From a virus, in IMG/VR virus record IMGVR_UViG_3300044678_000583, positions 1-31,059 of that record: 31,059 nucleotides of DNA; one strand, written 5' to 3'. Under the pieces are notes generated by a model. It saw nothing but the letters and a program-made list of their open reading frames with translations. It was not told the origin of the DNA and did no database searches. The translations under genes were made by a program, and so were the position numbers. Shown here in pieces: positions 1 to 9,079 of this stretch (its first letter is position 1; each line of letters starts with the position of its first letter).

Positions 1-127
1 TTTGCATGAAAACACTATGAAAAAATCAAAGACCCAGCGAAGTTACAACAGCGGCCTGAACTTTCAAAGGTAAATCTGTCTCTTTGTGGAGAAAATTTAA
101 TACATGACCTTTGAAGTCACCAAACGC
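1..127. repeat. Left copy of exact 127-bp terminal direct repeat
   Basis: Bases 1-127 are identical to 30933-31059. The length 127 equals a common assembler k-mer size, so this is most likely the overlap left when a circular (or circularly permuted) genome is written as a linear contig, not a biological terminal repeat. It contains the 3' end of the tail-tube-like gene. Removing one copy gives a 30,932-bp circle. Confidence 0.95.
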
Positions 128-538
128 TTGTCCGAAGTTGGTTTCACTCTGCTGCAACTGAACGCCATAGTCAGCACCCAGCAGCCAGTAGTCGCCACTT
201 GCATCAAGGGCAATAGCCAGCATACGGTTTTGAGCCAGCAATTTAATTTCGTTGCGCTGTGCGGTGGTAACTTTGTGCAGACGTGCAACAAGGTCAGCTT
301 CGTAGAATACAGTTCCGTTTTCGGTTGAAGGAATGGTTCTCCAAGTCATCGAACCAGTTTCCTTTTCCAGCTCATATTTGAAGTAGCTTTTGCCACCACT
401 CAAAGTGTGGGCAGAAACTTCGCCTGATGATTTGGTGAGAGTAGATTTAGCATCGAATTCAACGAGCCAAATATTTTTGATGCCGGCCGCAGCCGTTTTA
501 CAGTCAAGGGTAAAACCCGAAGTTAATTGACATGCCAT
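26..538 (-). CDS. Virion structural protein, probable tail tube (170 aa)
   Basis: A 170-residue protein directly downstream of the major capsid gene. The N-terminal pattern (MACQLTSGFTLDCK, then G-G/A-I-K around residue 20) resembles a family of structural proteins I know from Bacteroidota phages and prophages, where it sits beside capsid genes and is often taken as the tail tube subunit. No enzymatic motif is visible and the sequence reads as beta-rich. The leader is A-rich without a Shine-Dalgarno sequence. The gene is bracketed by two hairpin terminators (559-585 upstream, 30905-30930 downstream), as expected for a protein needed at its own high dose. Tail tube is inference from position and size; a minor head protein is the alternative. 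Confidence 0.6.
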   Translation of the reverse strand: MACQLTSGFTLDCKTAAAGIKNIWLVEFDAKSTLTKSSGEVSAHTLSGGKSYFKYELEKETGSMTWRTIPSTENGTVFYEADLVARLHKVTTAQRNEIKLLAQNRMLAIALDASGDYWLLGADYGVQLQQSETNFGQAFGDFKGHVLNFLHKETDLPLKVQAAVVTSLGL

Positions 539-554
539 ATTATTTTTTTTAAAT

Positions 555-587
555 TAAAGGGGGGTAGGGTTTTTCCCCACCCCCCGG
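555..587 (-). terminator. Hairpin terminator after the major capsid gene
   Basis: On the minus strand GGGGGGTGGGG, loop AAAAA, CCCTACCCCCC forms an 11-bp stem (plus positions 559-569 and 575-585) followed by TTTAATTT. One position is a G-U pair in minus-strand RNA but an A-C mismatch in plus-strand RNA, so the structure favours leftward transcripts. It lies between the capsid gene and the tail-tube-like gene and probably caps capsid mRNA or attenuates read-through. Confidence 0.75.
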
Positions 588-615
588 GTTAAACTTTCTC
601 TAACTTATTGATATA

Positions 616-1563
616 TTAGAGTTTAAAAAACACAATTTGGTCGCAGTACGCCAGTTGCGTTCCCATCTTGAAGGTTGTGTGAAATTGAACTCTCCGCTCA
701 AATGGATTGAAAATGAACTCATAAGATTCTTCCTCATTCATCATGTCAACACCCAAGAAGAAGTTAGACCACAGACCAGCAACGATTTTGTTTGTGCCGT
801 TCATTCCGTGCAGACCGTAAATCTTGATGCCAGTGATAGGGTCAACGATTTCCATCTCTGCGATTTCGTTTGCAGGGTAGTGGAATAAGTTGGCAGTTAC
901 CAGCCACTGTCTGTACAGGCGGAAGGTGTCAGTACCCATAGCAATCATCAGGTCAGGTTTTCCAAGCAGTTCAGCAGGGATAACGCTGTAAATAGTAGTG
1001 ATGATGTCATCTATGTTAGAAGCAGTGATAGAAGAATAAGCACCACCTACGTTACCGCGAATAGGGTCACCTGCACCACCGAAACCGAGGTCGTCAAGGA
1101 TAGTCAAGAAACCATCCCAGTAACCGTTGTTTCCAACGCCACCTGTGGTATCACCCTGCCAAATAGCAGTTTCGATAGCTTCGGCAATTTTGGCAGCTTT
1201 TTCAGCTCCGATTTGCTCGGTGAATACACCCATGTCGATAGCTTCACCAGCGGCAAGAGCTTTCTGTGTGTATTTTGTTTCGAGGTCTTTGGGGCAAAGA
1301 GTCTCTTGAACTTTTACTTTTCCAACGGTCAGGGTGCGCTTTGACAGAGTAGTGTTGCCACTTGACTGATAAGAGCAGCTGTCAGATTGGAAGTAAACGT
1401 CTGAATACAGCAGGGGCAGTATTTCAGCGGATTTGATACCGGGAAGAACCTGTCCAGCACCCTGCAACAGACGTGCAGTTTTAGCGGTGAACATAGCTTT
1501 GGTCAGAAGCTGTAAACTTTCTTCTTTGGTGTAATTGGTTAGACCTGTTACGTCAAATGCCAT
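616..1563 (-). CDS. Major capsid protein, HK97-like fold (315 aa)
   Basis: A 315-residue protein in the canonical place after a maturation protease gene and a scaffold-like gene. Length and layout fit an HK97-fold capsid: N-terminal arm, a central region with many Gly/Asp turns (residues about 135-175), a long helix around residues 180-200 with the IDDIITTIYSVIP pattern, and a beta-rich C-terminus with FERRVQFHTTFKMGTQ. Similar proteins are common in Bacteroidota phages. No separate delta domain is obvious, in line with the separate scaffold gene. The start ATG follows an A/T-rich leader. It begins 12 bases after the scaffold gene and is followed by a strong hairpin. Confidence 0.85.
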   Translation of the reverse strand: MAFDVTGLTNYTKEESLQLLTKAMFTAKTARLLQGAGQVLPGIKSAEILPLLYSDVYFQSDSCSYQSSGNTTLSKRTLTVGKVKVQETLCPKDLETKYTQKALAAGEAIDMGVFTEQIGAEKAAKIAEAIETAIWQGDTTGGVGNNGYWDGFLTILDDLGFGGAGDPIRGNVGGAYSSITASNIDDIITTIYSVIPAELLGKPDLMIAMGTDTFRLYRQWLVTANLFHYPANEIAEMEIVDPITGIKIYGLHGMNGTNKIVAGLWSNFFLGVDMMNEEESYEFIFNPFERRVQFHTTFKMGTQLAYCDQIVFFKL

Positions 1564-1575
1564 GATTTTATTTTA

Positions 1576-2145
1576 TTATTTGATTGATTTAATTGCGGAA
1601 ACAAAGCCAAAGAAATTTTCCTCTTTTTCTGCTTTAACTGTACCGATTGGCTTTTTGGTCGGTTCAGGGGTTTTGGCTGCAAACTTTTCAAACACGCTGA
1701 AAGTTTCTTCAACTTTGCCAAGGATGTTTACAAGTGCAGTTTCAAGGGTAGCGATTTTCGCTGCCAGTTCTTCGTTAGCGGCTCTCAAAGCATCGAACTG
1801 CTCAACGGATGCAAACTGATTTTCAACCTCAACTTCAACTTCCTCAACGGCAGTTTCTTCTTTGGTTTCAATCATTTCAACCACACCATCTTTGGTAGTT
1901 ACCAAAAGACCAGTGGTAGTTTCATGCACTCCATCGGGAGCAGGAACAATACCCTCTTCGCCTTTAACATTCAGGAGCATTCCGGCTGCAAGTTCCTCGC
2001 CTTCGAAAACCACGATAGTGCCATCAACCAAAGTCAACTCACCAAACGCAGCAGGCACAGGTTCTTCGCTGAAACGCTGCTTTACCTCTGCCATGAATGC
2101 GGCAAGAGATAACTTCATTTCGGCTAATTCTGATTTAAATTCCAT
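1576..2145 (-). CDS. Capsid scaffold-like protein (189 aa)
   Basis: An acidic, low-complexity protein of 189 residues between the protease and capsid genes, the position of phage scaffolds. Residues about 90-112 are a run rich in Glu and Val; residues about 115-150 form a heptad-like coiled coil (FDALRAANEELAAKIATLE); the C-terminus is short and Lys-rich. That build (acidic body, coiled coil, basic C-terminal tip that contacts capsid) is typical of scaffolding proteins, though sequence conservation in such proteins is weak and the call is from context. A CTACCTTTTAA motif lies 5 bases before the ATG. Confidence 0.65.
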   Translation of the reverse strand: MEFKSELAEMKLSLAAFMAEVKQRFSEEPVPAAFGELTLVDGTIVVFEGEELAAGMLLNVKGEEGIVPAPDGVHETTTGLLVTTKDGVVEMIETKEETAVEEVEVEVENQFASVEQFDALRAANEELAAKIATLETALVNILGKVEETFSVFEKFAAKTPEPTKKPIGTVKAEKEENFFGFVSAIKSIK

Positions 2146-2150
2146 ATATC

Positions 2151-2161
2151 TTAAAAGGTAG
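2151..2161 (-). promoter_or_regulatory. CTAC(C)TTTTAA start-proximal motif before scaffold gene
   Basis: On the minus strand CTACCTTTTAA is followed by GATAT and the ATG at 2145. It is a variant with one extra C of the motif found before several other start codons in this genome. Confidence 0.45.
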
Positions 2162-2173
2162 TTATGTTTTTAC

Positions 2174-3181
2174 CTATGCAAAATTTTTCAGCATGGCGGT
2201 GATTTCACGCATCATTTCAAGCACTTCATCCTGTTCTTCCATATCAAAAAGCCCCTCAACTGAAAAACCTTTCCATTCGCCATCCTTGACTTTTGCCCAT
2301 ATTTCTTCGTTGTCTATTAAATAGGTCAGGAACCACGAGCCATCCTTTGCATCTTCATACCCGGTAGGTGGCATCACACCACGTTTGCGGTCAATGAAGT
2401 AACTCTCAATCATGTGGACACCCTCTTTCACGGGGTTGGCATGGTCGGTATTGACTGCTTTATAGGCATCATTGCGGACAAATTTCTTTGCTATCTTCCA
2501 AATGGTGTCGGCATCGAATGTCACATAGTATTCACCACGTATATCATCGTAGCGGTAAATGGGTAAATCGGCCAACATTGCCGGGCCGGTTACAATCCGC
2601 TTTTCTTCGGACTGAACCGAGTATGCCTGTCTCATGTCTATCTGTTGCAATTTGCGACTTGCCCATTCGATACCCTCATCACCACCCCAAGCCAACCACA
2701 TCAGGCGGCCACATCCGTCACCTAATTCCTTGTCGCTGTTCTGTCTGTGCCTTTCAAACCCTGCCATTCGTGCAATTGTGTCACGGGTGATGGCTTCACC
2801 ATTAGCTAACTGATTAGCCCTGATTTTACCCACCGCTGTTCCGCAGTCACCCCATCCGTTTTCTTCGGCCCAACGCAAAGCAACCTTTGCATTTTCTTTG
2901 GCCGCTTCGGGGTAGTCATCATAGCTTTCAAATTTCTGTCTGCTTTCCCATTTGCTGTAACACACGGCAGCGGCTTGGTCTTGCTCCATGCCTTCGCCAA
3001 TCATTACCGGGATGCAACGGCTGATAAATTCATCTTCTGTTTCGTTTGCTGTCGGATCAACAAATTGGTCTTTGAACAGCATGAAGTCTTTTTGTATGGC
3101 TGGGCGGTCAACGAGAGAAACAAACTCAACCCCTGTTTCATCGTCATCATTGACCACAATTTTGTACACTGGTAATTCCAT
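2174..3181 (-). CDS. Capsid maturation serine protease, XkdF-like, with inserted domains
   Basis: The first 25 residues (MELPVYKIVVNDDDETGVEFVSLVDRPAI pattern) and the C-terminal half match the XkdF-type phage serine protease family. The C-terminal half has PIYRYDDIRGEYYVTFDADTIWKIAKKF, then His in NTDH (about residue 247) and Ser in GFSVEG (about 307), which I take as the catalytic His and Ser. Between these halves lie two insertions: residues about 47-80 (EDEFISRCIPVM to AAVCYSKWE), a small domain seen in other phage capsid proteases, and residues about 90-185 with two WxWGGDE-like patterns. I chose ATG 3181 because the CTACTTTTAAA motif sits 3 bases before it; a start at 3208, overlapping the tape-measure gene, would add 9 residues. 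Confidence 0.8.
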   Translation of the reverse strand: MELPVYKIVVNDDDETGVEFVSLVDRPAIQKDFMLFKDQFVDPTANETEDEFISRCIPVMIGEGMEQDQAAAVCYSKWESRQKFESYDDYPEAAKENAKVALRWAEENGWGDCGTAVGKIRANQLANGEAITRDTIARMAGFERHRQNSDKELGDGCGRLMWLAWGGDEGIEWASRKLQQIDMRQAYSVQSEEKRIVTGPAMLADLPIYRYDDIRGEYYVTFDADTIWKIAKKFVRNDAYKAVNTDHANPVKEGVHMIESYFIDRKRGVMPPTGYEDAKDGSWFLTYLIDNEEIWAKVKDGEWKGFSVEGLFDMEEQDEVLEMMREITAMLKNFA

Positions 3182-3184
3182 ATC

Positions 3185-3195
3185 TTTAAAAGTAG
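3185..3195 (-). promoter_or_regulatory. CTACTTTTAAA start-proximal motif before protease gene
   Basis: Minus strand CTACTTTTAAA, then GAT, then ATG at 3181. It occupies the space between the tape-measure stop (3198) and the protease start, and supports the shorter protease start. Confidence 0.5.
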
Positions 3196-3197
3196 GT

Positions 3198-5099
3198 TTA
3201 AACGACACTTGTATTTCTTAACCTGCGGACTCTTGTCTGCGTTTTGGTAATGTCACCCTCCAACACGTACACCCTGCCCATGCCACCAAACTGACCTTCT
3301 TCGGGTAGCGCACCGCCTGTGAGTGGAACGGCTGCTCCCGGACTTTGTGCGGGTGTACCAGTTGCACCGCCACCACCTACACTTTTCCCTTCAAATTGTG
3401 TTTGCTCAATTTTACGCACACGAGCGATACCTGATGCGATTGCAACAGCAGCGGCAATGGCTGCTCTTATTGGTGCATCAGGTGTTTTGATTGCCATTTG
3501 TGAAGCATAAGCAGATTGTGCAGCACCAATGGTTTCAACAATAGCTTGTGCAATAGATGCTTGTTTATTTATTTCAAATGCCTTCCTTTGTTGTTCTTCC
3601 GACTTTCCTGCAAAGGCATCAGCAAGTTGTCCAATTACTGCAAATCCGTTGGCTGCAATTTGCATCCTTTGTTCCGCAGCATTCTTTTGGTCTTCAATTT
3701 CTTTTAAGCGTATCTCTTCTTTTTTCTTTGCTGCTTCCTCTTCAATTTTTATTTCCTCTTCGACTTTCTTTTTATAATCTTCAATATCTTGGAATGCACG
3801 TTCAATCCGTACTTCACGAGCATTTCTTTCAAAAGTTGCTTTTCTTTCTTCGCTTTCTTTTGTGCTTTTTTCAGCAAGTTTAAAACTCTCGGATAAAATA
3901 GAATTTCTTAATTTAAGTTGTGCTTTTAGTTTTTCTGCTTTTGTTGGCTCTTGTGCTTGATTTAGTTCTTTCTGCGCTTTTGTTTGTTTTTCAAGAGTTG
4001 ATCTTACTTCCTCGGCAGTTGCGAGAGATTGGCTATCAAGAACAAGTTGTTTATTCCTTTCGTTATTATAAACTTTTGTGGCATCATTAACATCTTTTTG
4101 TGCATCTTTTAGATTTGAAAAACCACGTTTTGCCAATTCTTGTGCGCCATTATTTATGCCTGTCAATGCACCAACAGCCCCAGCGTAAAACTTATCCCAT
4201 GAAGAAGTTTGCTCATCAAGGTCACCCGTTTGTAATTCCAATAAACGTTTGGTTTTTTCCTGCAAGATTTGGGATGCCGCTTCTGTCCTTGCACGTTGGG
4301 CAATCAACAATATCTGTTTTTGTGTGCGGATGTTCAACTGCTCCAATGAATTTGCGTTGGCAATATTCACATCATCGGTTGCAATACCTGCTTCTTTCAG
4401 TTTGTCAAGCGCACCTTTTCTTTCTGTTTCACTCTTTTTGGTGTCCTGTACAATTTTATTGTAATACTGCAAATCAGCCGCCTGTTGCCTTGTCAATCCC
4501 TCGGCAACTTTCATGGCAGCATTCATCTTGTCCATTTCGGATTTGGCAAATCCAAGCGAAACGGCAATCTCATCCCAGTATGCGGCAACGGTTGCAAGTC
4601 CTGTCAAAAGCAATCCAAGCCCGGTAGCCATGAAAACTTTTGATGCGGTGGTCATTTCTTTGAATGCCTCTAATGCATCTTGACCAAGGGTTATGAATTG
4701 TTTTTTTGCCGCATCCAAACCTTCCAATCCCTCTGCGAATGCCATTGCACCCTGCACTTTTAAAAGGGCTTTTTGCACATCTTCGCTTTCAGCACCAAAC
4801 AAAGCCATCGCACCCTGCGCAGCTTGGAAGCCATTTGCAACCCCTTTGGCTATGGTGTTAATTCGATTAAACTTGTCGGGATGCAATGCCTGAATTTTCT
4901 CATTCAGGTCATCCATTTGGTCTTTCAGTTCAGCTACACGCTGCGCTGCCTTTGTCGCTTCTGGTGAAAACTCCCCAAATTTCTGCGACATCGCTGCCGC
5001 TTCTTGGGTTGCTTCCCTGATTTGTGCTTTCAGCGACTTAACGCTATCCGTGCCTTTGGTTTTGGCTTCTAAATTTATTGCTACTGTTGTTGTTGCCAT
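3198..5099 (-). CDS. Tail tape-measure protein (633 aa)
   Basis: A 633-residue, helix-rich protein. The N-terminus reads as coiled coil with Gln/Ala/Lys periodicity (SLKAQIREATQEAAAM and onward). A hydrophobic segment lies at residues about 150-170 (MATGLGLLLTGLATVAAYW), and a long charged coiled coil at about 370-480 (repeated KKVEEEIKIEEEAAKKKEE-like runs). The C-terminal part has an Ala-rich hydrophobic stretch and a Gly-rich linker near 580. This is the usual build of siphovirus tape measures, whose length sets tail length; 633 residues would suggest a tail of roughly 90-100 nm. Oddly it lies downstream of the tail-tip genes rather than before them. Confidence 0.8.
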   Translation of the reverse strand: MATTTVAINLEAKTKGTDSVKSLKAQIREATQEAAAMSQKFGEFSPEATKAAQRVAELKDQMDDLNEKIQALHPDKFNRINTIAKGVANGFQAAQGAMALFGAESEDVQKALLKVQGAMAFAEGLEGLDAAKKQFITLGQDALEAFKEMTTASKVFMATGLGLLLTGLATVAAYWDEIAVSLGFAKSEMDKMNAAMKVAEGLTRQQAADLQYYNKIVQDTKKSETERKGALDKLKEAGIATDDVNIANANSLEQLNIRTQKQILLIAQRARTEAASQILQEKTKRLLELQTGDLDEQTSSWDKFYAGAVGALTGINNGAQELAKRGFSNLKDAQKDVNDATKVYNNERNKQLVLDSQSLATAEEVRSTLEKQTKAQKELNQAQEPTKAEKLKAQLKLRNSILSESFKLAEKSTKESEERKATFERNAREVRIERAFQDIEDYKKKVEEEIKIEEEAAKKKEEIRLKEIEDQKNAAEQRMQIAANGFAVIGQLADAFAGKSEEQQRKAFEINKQASIAQAIVETIGAAQSAYASQMAIKTPDAPIRAAIAAAVAIASGIARVRKIEQTQFEGKSVGGGGATGTPAQSPGAAVPLTGGALPEEGQFGGMGRVYVLEGDITKTQTRVRRLRNTSVV

Positions 5100-5100
5100 T

Positions 5101-7887
5101 TTATTTGTTTGTTAATGCGTACCATTCTGTTCCATCACATACTAAACAAGCTGTTCCGTATTGATTATTTATTGTATAATTTGCTACCCCGTCAATCAAC
5201 TGGTCTGCGTATGCGTCAATGGTGAGTGTTCCCTGCGCACCTTTTTTTACAATCCAATATAATTTGTTGGATGCGGTTGATGCGTCAGGTAATGTCAATG
5301 TGTGGTTGCCTGTTCCAAGCGAAATAATTATATCGTCATGTAAGTCAATATTATAATTGTTAGGTGGGAAAGCAAAACGATTTGTGCCGAAATTATTTGC
5401 TGTCATCAACTGCCCTTGCAGCCATACTTCGTCACTACCTACGCTTTGCACACCTTCACCAATTACGATGCTTCTTTCACTATCGGGAAGGAAGGTAGTG
5501 CCACTTGTGGCAAAGGCAGCATTTGCCCTGCCGTAGTTTGTCACCGCATCGCCCGATACAATCGCATCGCCCACCGCATTGAAATCACCAAGCGAAAACC
5601 CTTTGTTTTGGATTACCTTACCGGGAAGGTTGCCGCCACCAATCGGGTCTTTTTCGGTTTCCTGTGTGTCACCGCCACCACCACTTGACTGCGTACCGCC
5701 ACCGCCTACGCTTCCGGTTGTTGCTGTGAATGTAGGCCCTGTTTTCAGAAACAAAAACTCACAGATATTTACCGATGGGTTAATAGGGTCATAGTCCTCA
5801 ATTTTGTTTAACCGGAAGTAATTGCCATCAAAGAAATACAGGTCACGGAATGACAGCTTTTCCATATCAGCCGGGGTAAGGTAGAAACTGCCCTTTACAA
5901 TCTTGCTGTCCTTGTCTGTGATTTCATTGATGTACTTCCGCCAATATGCATTGTAAAGGTTGTTATTGGTTACGGGTGTACCCGACTGCAAACCGATATA
6001 TCTGGGCAGTCCGAAATTGATGTCGGTTGTGGAAGCCAACGGATCATCCAAGTGGCCCATGTATGGGTATTTGGTTTTTGTGGTGAACGGTGGAACGATT
6101 AAAGATGTACGACTGCCTTCATACGCATAGTATGTTCCACATGTTTTTACCTTGTATTGCAATATGCGAAGGTTTCCTGACTTCGTGCTTTCCGATGGTG
6201 TTTGAATTTCAGGCAGATATTTGTCAAGTTCGTTTTCAGGTTTTACAATCAGGGTCGGGACAAAGCCAACTTCGATTTTCTTTTCATCCTTTACAAAATC
6301 ATTTTCAACAACTATCTGTCTGTCACCATAAATCCTTGCATAATCCTCTTTGTAATTCTTATTGCCGTCATCGTCACCCTCTTTGTAGGTAAATAAATAT
6401 TTACCCGCTTCGAGTTCACCCATGGGAGTGATTTCAAGTGGCTGTGATAAATCCCGTTTTTCTGTCCAATCCCTAACCGTATTGAGCAGAAATTCCTCAC
6501 GGGGTAAAACCACAAGTGTCTTGTCAATTTCGGTAGCTTCAACATATAAATTAAACATCGTGAAAAGCCACTTCATAAATTCACGCTGCTTGGTTTCTGT
6601 GCCTGTAAAAAAGCCCGTGAAATCCATCGTGTCACCAATCCCATAAACACCATCCACAAGCACATTAAAAAACTTGCTGTTTGCTAATTGAACATAGGGG
6701 TCGGAACCTGAAACCGATGTATTTGTTGTTGTGTCCGTTTCAATTATTTCTATCAGGCGGACTTCCACAACATCGTTAACATTCAGCTTGATATTTGAAA
6801 AGTAAAGGGTAGAGTCAATTATTACTTTTGTTCCTGCCCCGTTTATTGTATAATTTCTTGTGTAGGCAGATTTTATTCTTTTTCCATTTACATACAAACC
6901 CCATCCAAATTCATACGTAATATAAGTAGATGGGTCGTAAGGGTATTCCGCATTGCAATAAAAAGCAAAGTCATAACGCTGACCTGAATAGGCATTTGTG
7001 AACTTGCTTGTTCCTGTGTTGTACTGGTTTGATGGGTCGCTTATTTCAGTTGGAAAAGTAATTGTCGTGGTATTGTAAGGAAAATTGATTGTTTGCCCCG
7101 ATGATGACTTTGCTTCAAACTGCCTGTTCTGCACCTGCGTTTCCGATAGGAATGGCATCCGTGAAGGACATGGAACCACCAATCTTTTGAACTGCGCTGT
7201 GTTAAAAAAAGAACCACTGCTGTATGTGTACCCTGCTCCGCTGAATATTTTATCTACTACCGTTTTGGCATAGATATAGGGTGTCATAGCATTCAGGTCT
7301 AATTTGCTATAATCGGCATACGTACCGGGGTCAACCCATCCGTAAACATAACCCTCGCCAATAGGTGCGCCACCACTGAAATTCACATACCCACTGCTGT
7401 TTTTAATTATGGAAGTATCCCAGCTATTAAAAATATTTGTAGTATTGAAAACGTGATTAAACTCCGTAAAGTCCAAATCCTCTAATTTGGCATCGGAAAT
7501 CTTTGCAAACAGGTCAGCCAATTCCCCGTGCATGGAACACTCGTACTCGATTTGATTCAGGTCGTTAACCTTAATCGACAACAAACGGATAAAACCTTCT
7601 ATTTGCGTTACTTCATCCACCGTCAGCAGCGCATCGGCTTTCAGGTTTGGGTTGAAATCAGGGCTGAAATTTGTGGATGTGGTGTTGCGGATGGAAAGGT
7701 TTAAATCAAACAAGTGGGTGAATAGCTTGTTGTTGGTCTTTGTACCCGGCAAGGTGAATGTCTTTGTCCAATCCGATGACCTGCTTTCGGGTTCACGGAT
7801 GTCGGCAATGGATTTGTTTATCTGTATTCCAAAATCGGTGGGCAGGTCAACGCTATACCCACCGCATACAAGTCTTACGTTGTTCAT
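5101..7887 (-). CDS. Large tail-tip/baseplate hub-like protein (928 aa)
   Basis: The second-largest structural protein type of the window, 928 residues. The N-terminus (LVCGGYSVDLPTDFGIQINKS then REPESRSSDWTKTFTLPGTKTNN) matches a tail protein family common in Bacteroidota siphoviruses. The middle is beta-rich and aromatic. Residues about 725-760 are a Gly/Thr/Ser linker with GGGG runs. The last 160 residues form a separate beta-rich module (pattern GTGNHTLTLPDASTASNK, ending in GTEWYALTNK) like those at the tips of phage fibres, and could contact the host surface. It overlaps the preceding gene by 4 bases (ATGA). The hub role is inferred from size and order. Confidence 0.65.
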   Translation of the reverse strand: MNNVRLVCGGYSVDLPTDFGIQINKSIADIREPESRSSDWTKTFTLPGTKTNNKLFTHLFDLNLSIRNTTSTNFSPDFNPNLKADALLTVDEVTQIEGFIRLLSIKVNDLNQIEYECSMHGELADLFAKISDAKLEDLDFTEFNHVFNTTNIFNSWDTSIIKNSSGYVNFSGGAPIGEGYVYGWVDPGTYADYSKLDLNAMTPYIYAKTVVDKIFSGAGYTYSSGSFFNTAQFKRLVVPCPSRMPFLSETQVQNRQFEAKSSSGQTINFPYNTTTITFPTEISDPSNQYNTGTSKFTNAYSGQRYDFAFYCNAEYPYDPSTYITYEFGWGLYVNGKRIKSAYTRNYTINGAGTKVIIDSTLYFSNIKLNVNDVVEVRLIEIIETDTTTNTSVSGSDPYVQLANSKFFNVLVDGVYGIGDTMDFTGFFTGTETKQREFMKWLFTMFNLYVEATEIDKTLVVLPREEFLLNTVRDWTEKRDLSQPLEITPMGELEAGKYLFTYKEGDDDGNKNYKEDYARIYGDRQIVVENDFVKDEKKIEVGFVPTLIVKPENELDKYLPEIQTPSESTKSGNLRILQYKVKTCGTYYAYEGSRTSLIVPPFTTKTKYPYMGHLDDPLASTTDINFGLPRYIGLQSGTPVTNNNLYNAYWRKYINEITDKDSKIVKGSFYLTPADMEKLSFRDLYFFDGNYFRLNKIEDYDPINPSVNICEFLFLKTGPTFTATTGSVGGGGTQSSGGGGDTQETEKDPIGGGNLPGKVIQNKGFSLGDFNAVGDAIVSGDAVTNYGRANAAFATSGTTFLPDSERSIVIGEGVQSVGSDEVWLQGQLMTANNFGTNRFAFPPNNYNIDLHDDIIISLGTGNHTLTLPDASTASNKLYWIVKKGAQGTLTIDAYADQLIDGVANYTINNQYGTACLVCDGTEWYALTNK

Positions 7888-9074
7888 GCGTTTTGTAACC
7901 TTTCAGGTTCGGTATATTCAACTGTGATTTGCAGGTTGTTCGGGCCGTCAATGTAGTCCATTACCTCGTAGCTTGTGTCGGTTATGTTGACCGGAATGTT
8001 GCCGAGAAAAACCACCGGGGATGCAATCAAATCTTGCAGCCACTCAAATTCTGTTTCGGTCAGCCAGTTGGTGTTCAATACCACCTGCTTTGTTTTTTCG
8101 GTTGCATAGGAAGTCATCCCGTGCTTACTGGTGTCGTACACATATTGAACTCCGCTGATGCCGTAATTGTTCCGCTTAAATTGTTTGCGAGTCACGTTGT
8201 ATTTATCCCGTGACATCATGCTGCACCGCACACTTTCAAAGCCACCCAAGGGGTTCAAAAAGTACAAATATTGCGGTGAATATTTGCTGCATTCCTCGAC
8301 CACATCAAACCGATACGCTTCCGTTCCGGGGGCAAGTGATCCGTTTACCACTTGCACCGTGTAGTAACTTGTATTGGCAGGAACAACACTCCCAGACGTT
8401 CCGCTGATTAAGGAACCCTGTGCGATAAGGTTCAGGTTGTTAGGCCCGGCAGCCACACGGAGTAAATATTCGGACTTGTCGGTGGTGGTGTCGAATGTGT
8501 TATTTATTACCGATGTAGTTGTACCCCCTGCACTATTGTAGGCAATCACTCGCAAATCACAGGCATTGTCACCTCGCAAAAAGTAAAGGTAGTCATTTTG
8601 CCCTATTGTAACCCTGCGACTACGGACACGAGTCAGGAATTTACTGCTACCGCCCACAAAGTCAATTTCATAATCAGTCACCTGCTCACTTCCGTACAAA
8701 TAATAAAGCCCATTCCAGCAATATTTACCCGTGTCGGATGTCAGGTTTAGGTATTCAGTGCCGCCATATTCCTCGCCAAATTCAACTGAATAAGCAATAT
8801 AAGAATTGGCACATTTTGCAGGAGCTGCCAAAGATTGGGTGAAGTCATACGTCACATAATTTTGCAGGATTCGTGACAAATCAAACACACCATAGTTGGT
8901 AGTGCCGTAGAAAATAGGTGCTTTCAGTTTGGCAATGATAGTGCCGGCTGCGTTTTTTACGACAGCCACAAACTTGAAGTTGCTTTGAGTGTAGTTATTT
9001 GAGGACACAACATAAGCAACGGGTGAATATACCGGGCTTATGTCGTTCGGTTCGGTTTCGATTGTAATTGCCAT
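7884..9074 (-). CDS. Tail protein, possible distal-tail component (396 aa)
   Basis: A 396-residue beta-rich protein with many Tyr, Asn and Thr, no signal peptide and no catalytic motif. Conserved-looking stretches are the N-terminal IETEPNDISPVYSPVAYVVSSNN and, near the end, LNTNWLTETEFEWLQDLIASP then a strand-rich tail. Proteins with this start and end are found next to the large hub-like tail protein in Bacteroidota phages; here the two overlap by 4 bases, so translation is probably coupled. Distal-tail function is inference. A near-palindromic CTACTTTTTTA motif sits 5 bases before the ATG. Confidence 0.55.
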   Translation of the reverse strand: MAITIETEPNDISPVYSPVAYVVSSNNYTQSNFKFVAVVKNAAGTIIAKLKAPIFYGTTNYGVFDLSRILQNYVTYDFTQSLAAPAKCANSYIAYSVEFGEEYGGTEYLNLTSDTGKYCWNGLYYLYGSEQVTDYEIDFVGGSSKFLTRVRSRRVTIGQNDYLYFLRGDNACDLRVIAYNSAGGTTTSVINNTFDTTTDKSEYLLRVAAGPNNLNLIAQGSLISGTSGSVVPANTSYYTVQVVNGSLAPGTEAYRFDVVEECSKYSPQYLYFLNPLGGFESVRCSMMSRDKYNVTRKQFKRNNYGISGVQYVYDTSKHGMTSYATEKTKQVVLNTNWLTETEFEWLQDLIASPVVFLGNIPVNITDTSYEVMDYIDGPNNLQITVEYTEPERLQNA

Positions 9075-9079
9075 CTACC

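Noticed and set aside
4100-4627. Open frame of 175 codons opposite the tape-measure gene
   Set aside because: Fully inside the tape-measure gene on the other strand, with no recognisable domain; a product of the codon use of the coiled-coil gene.
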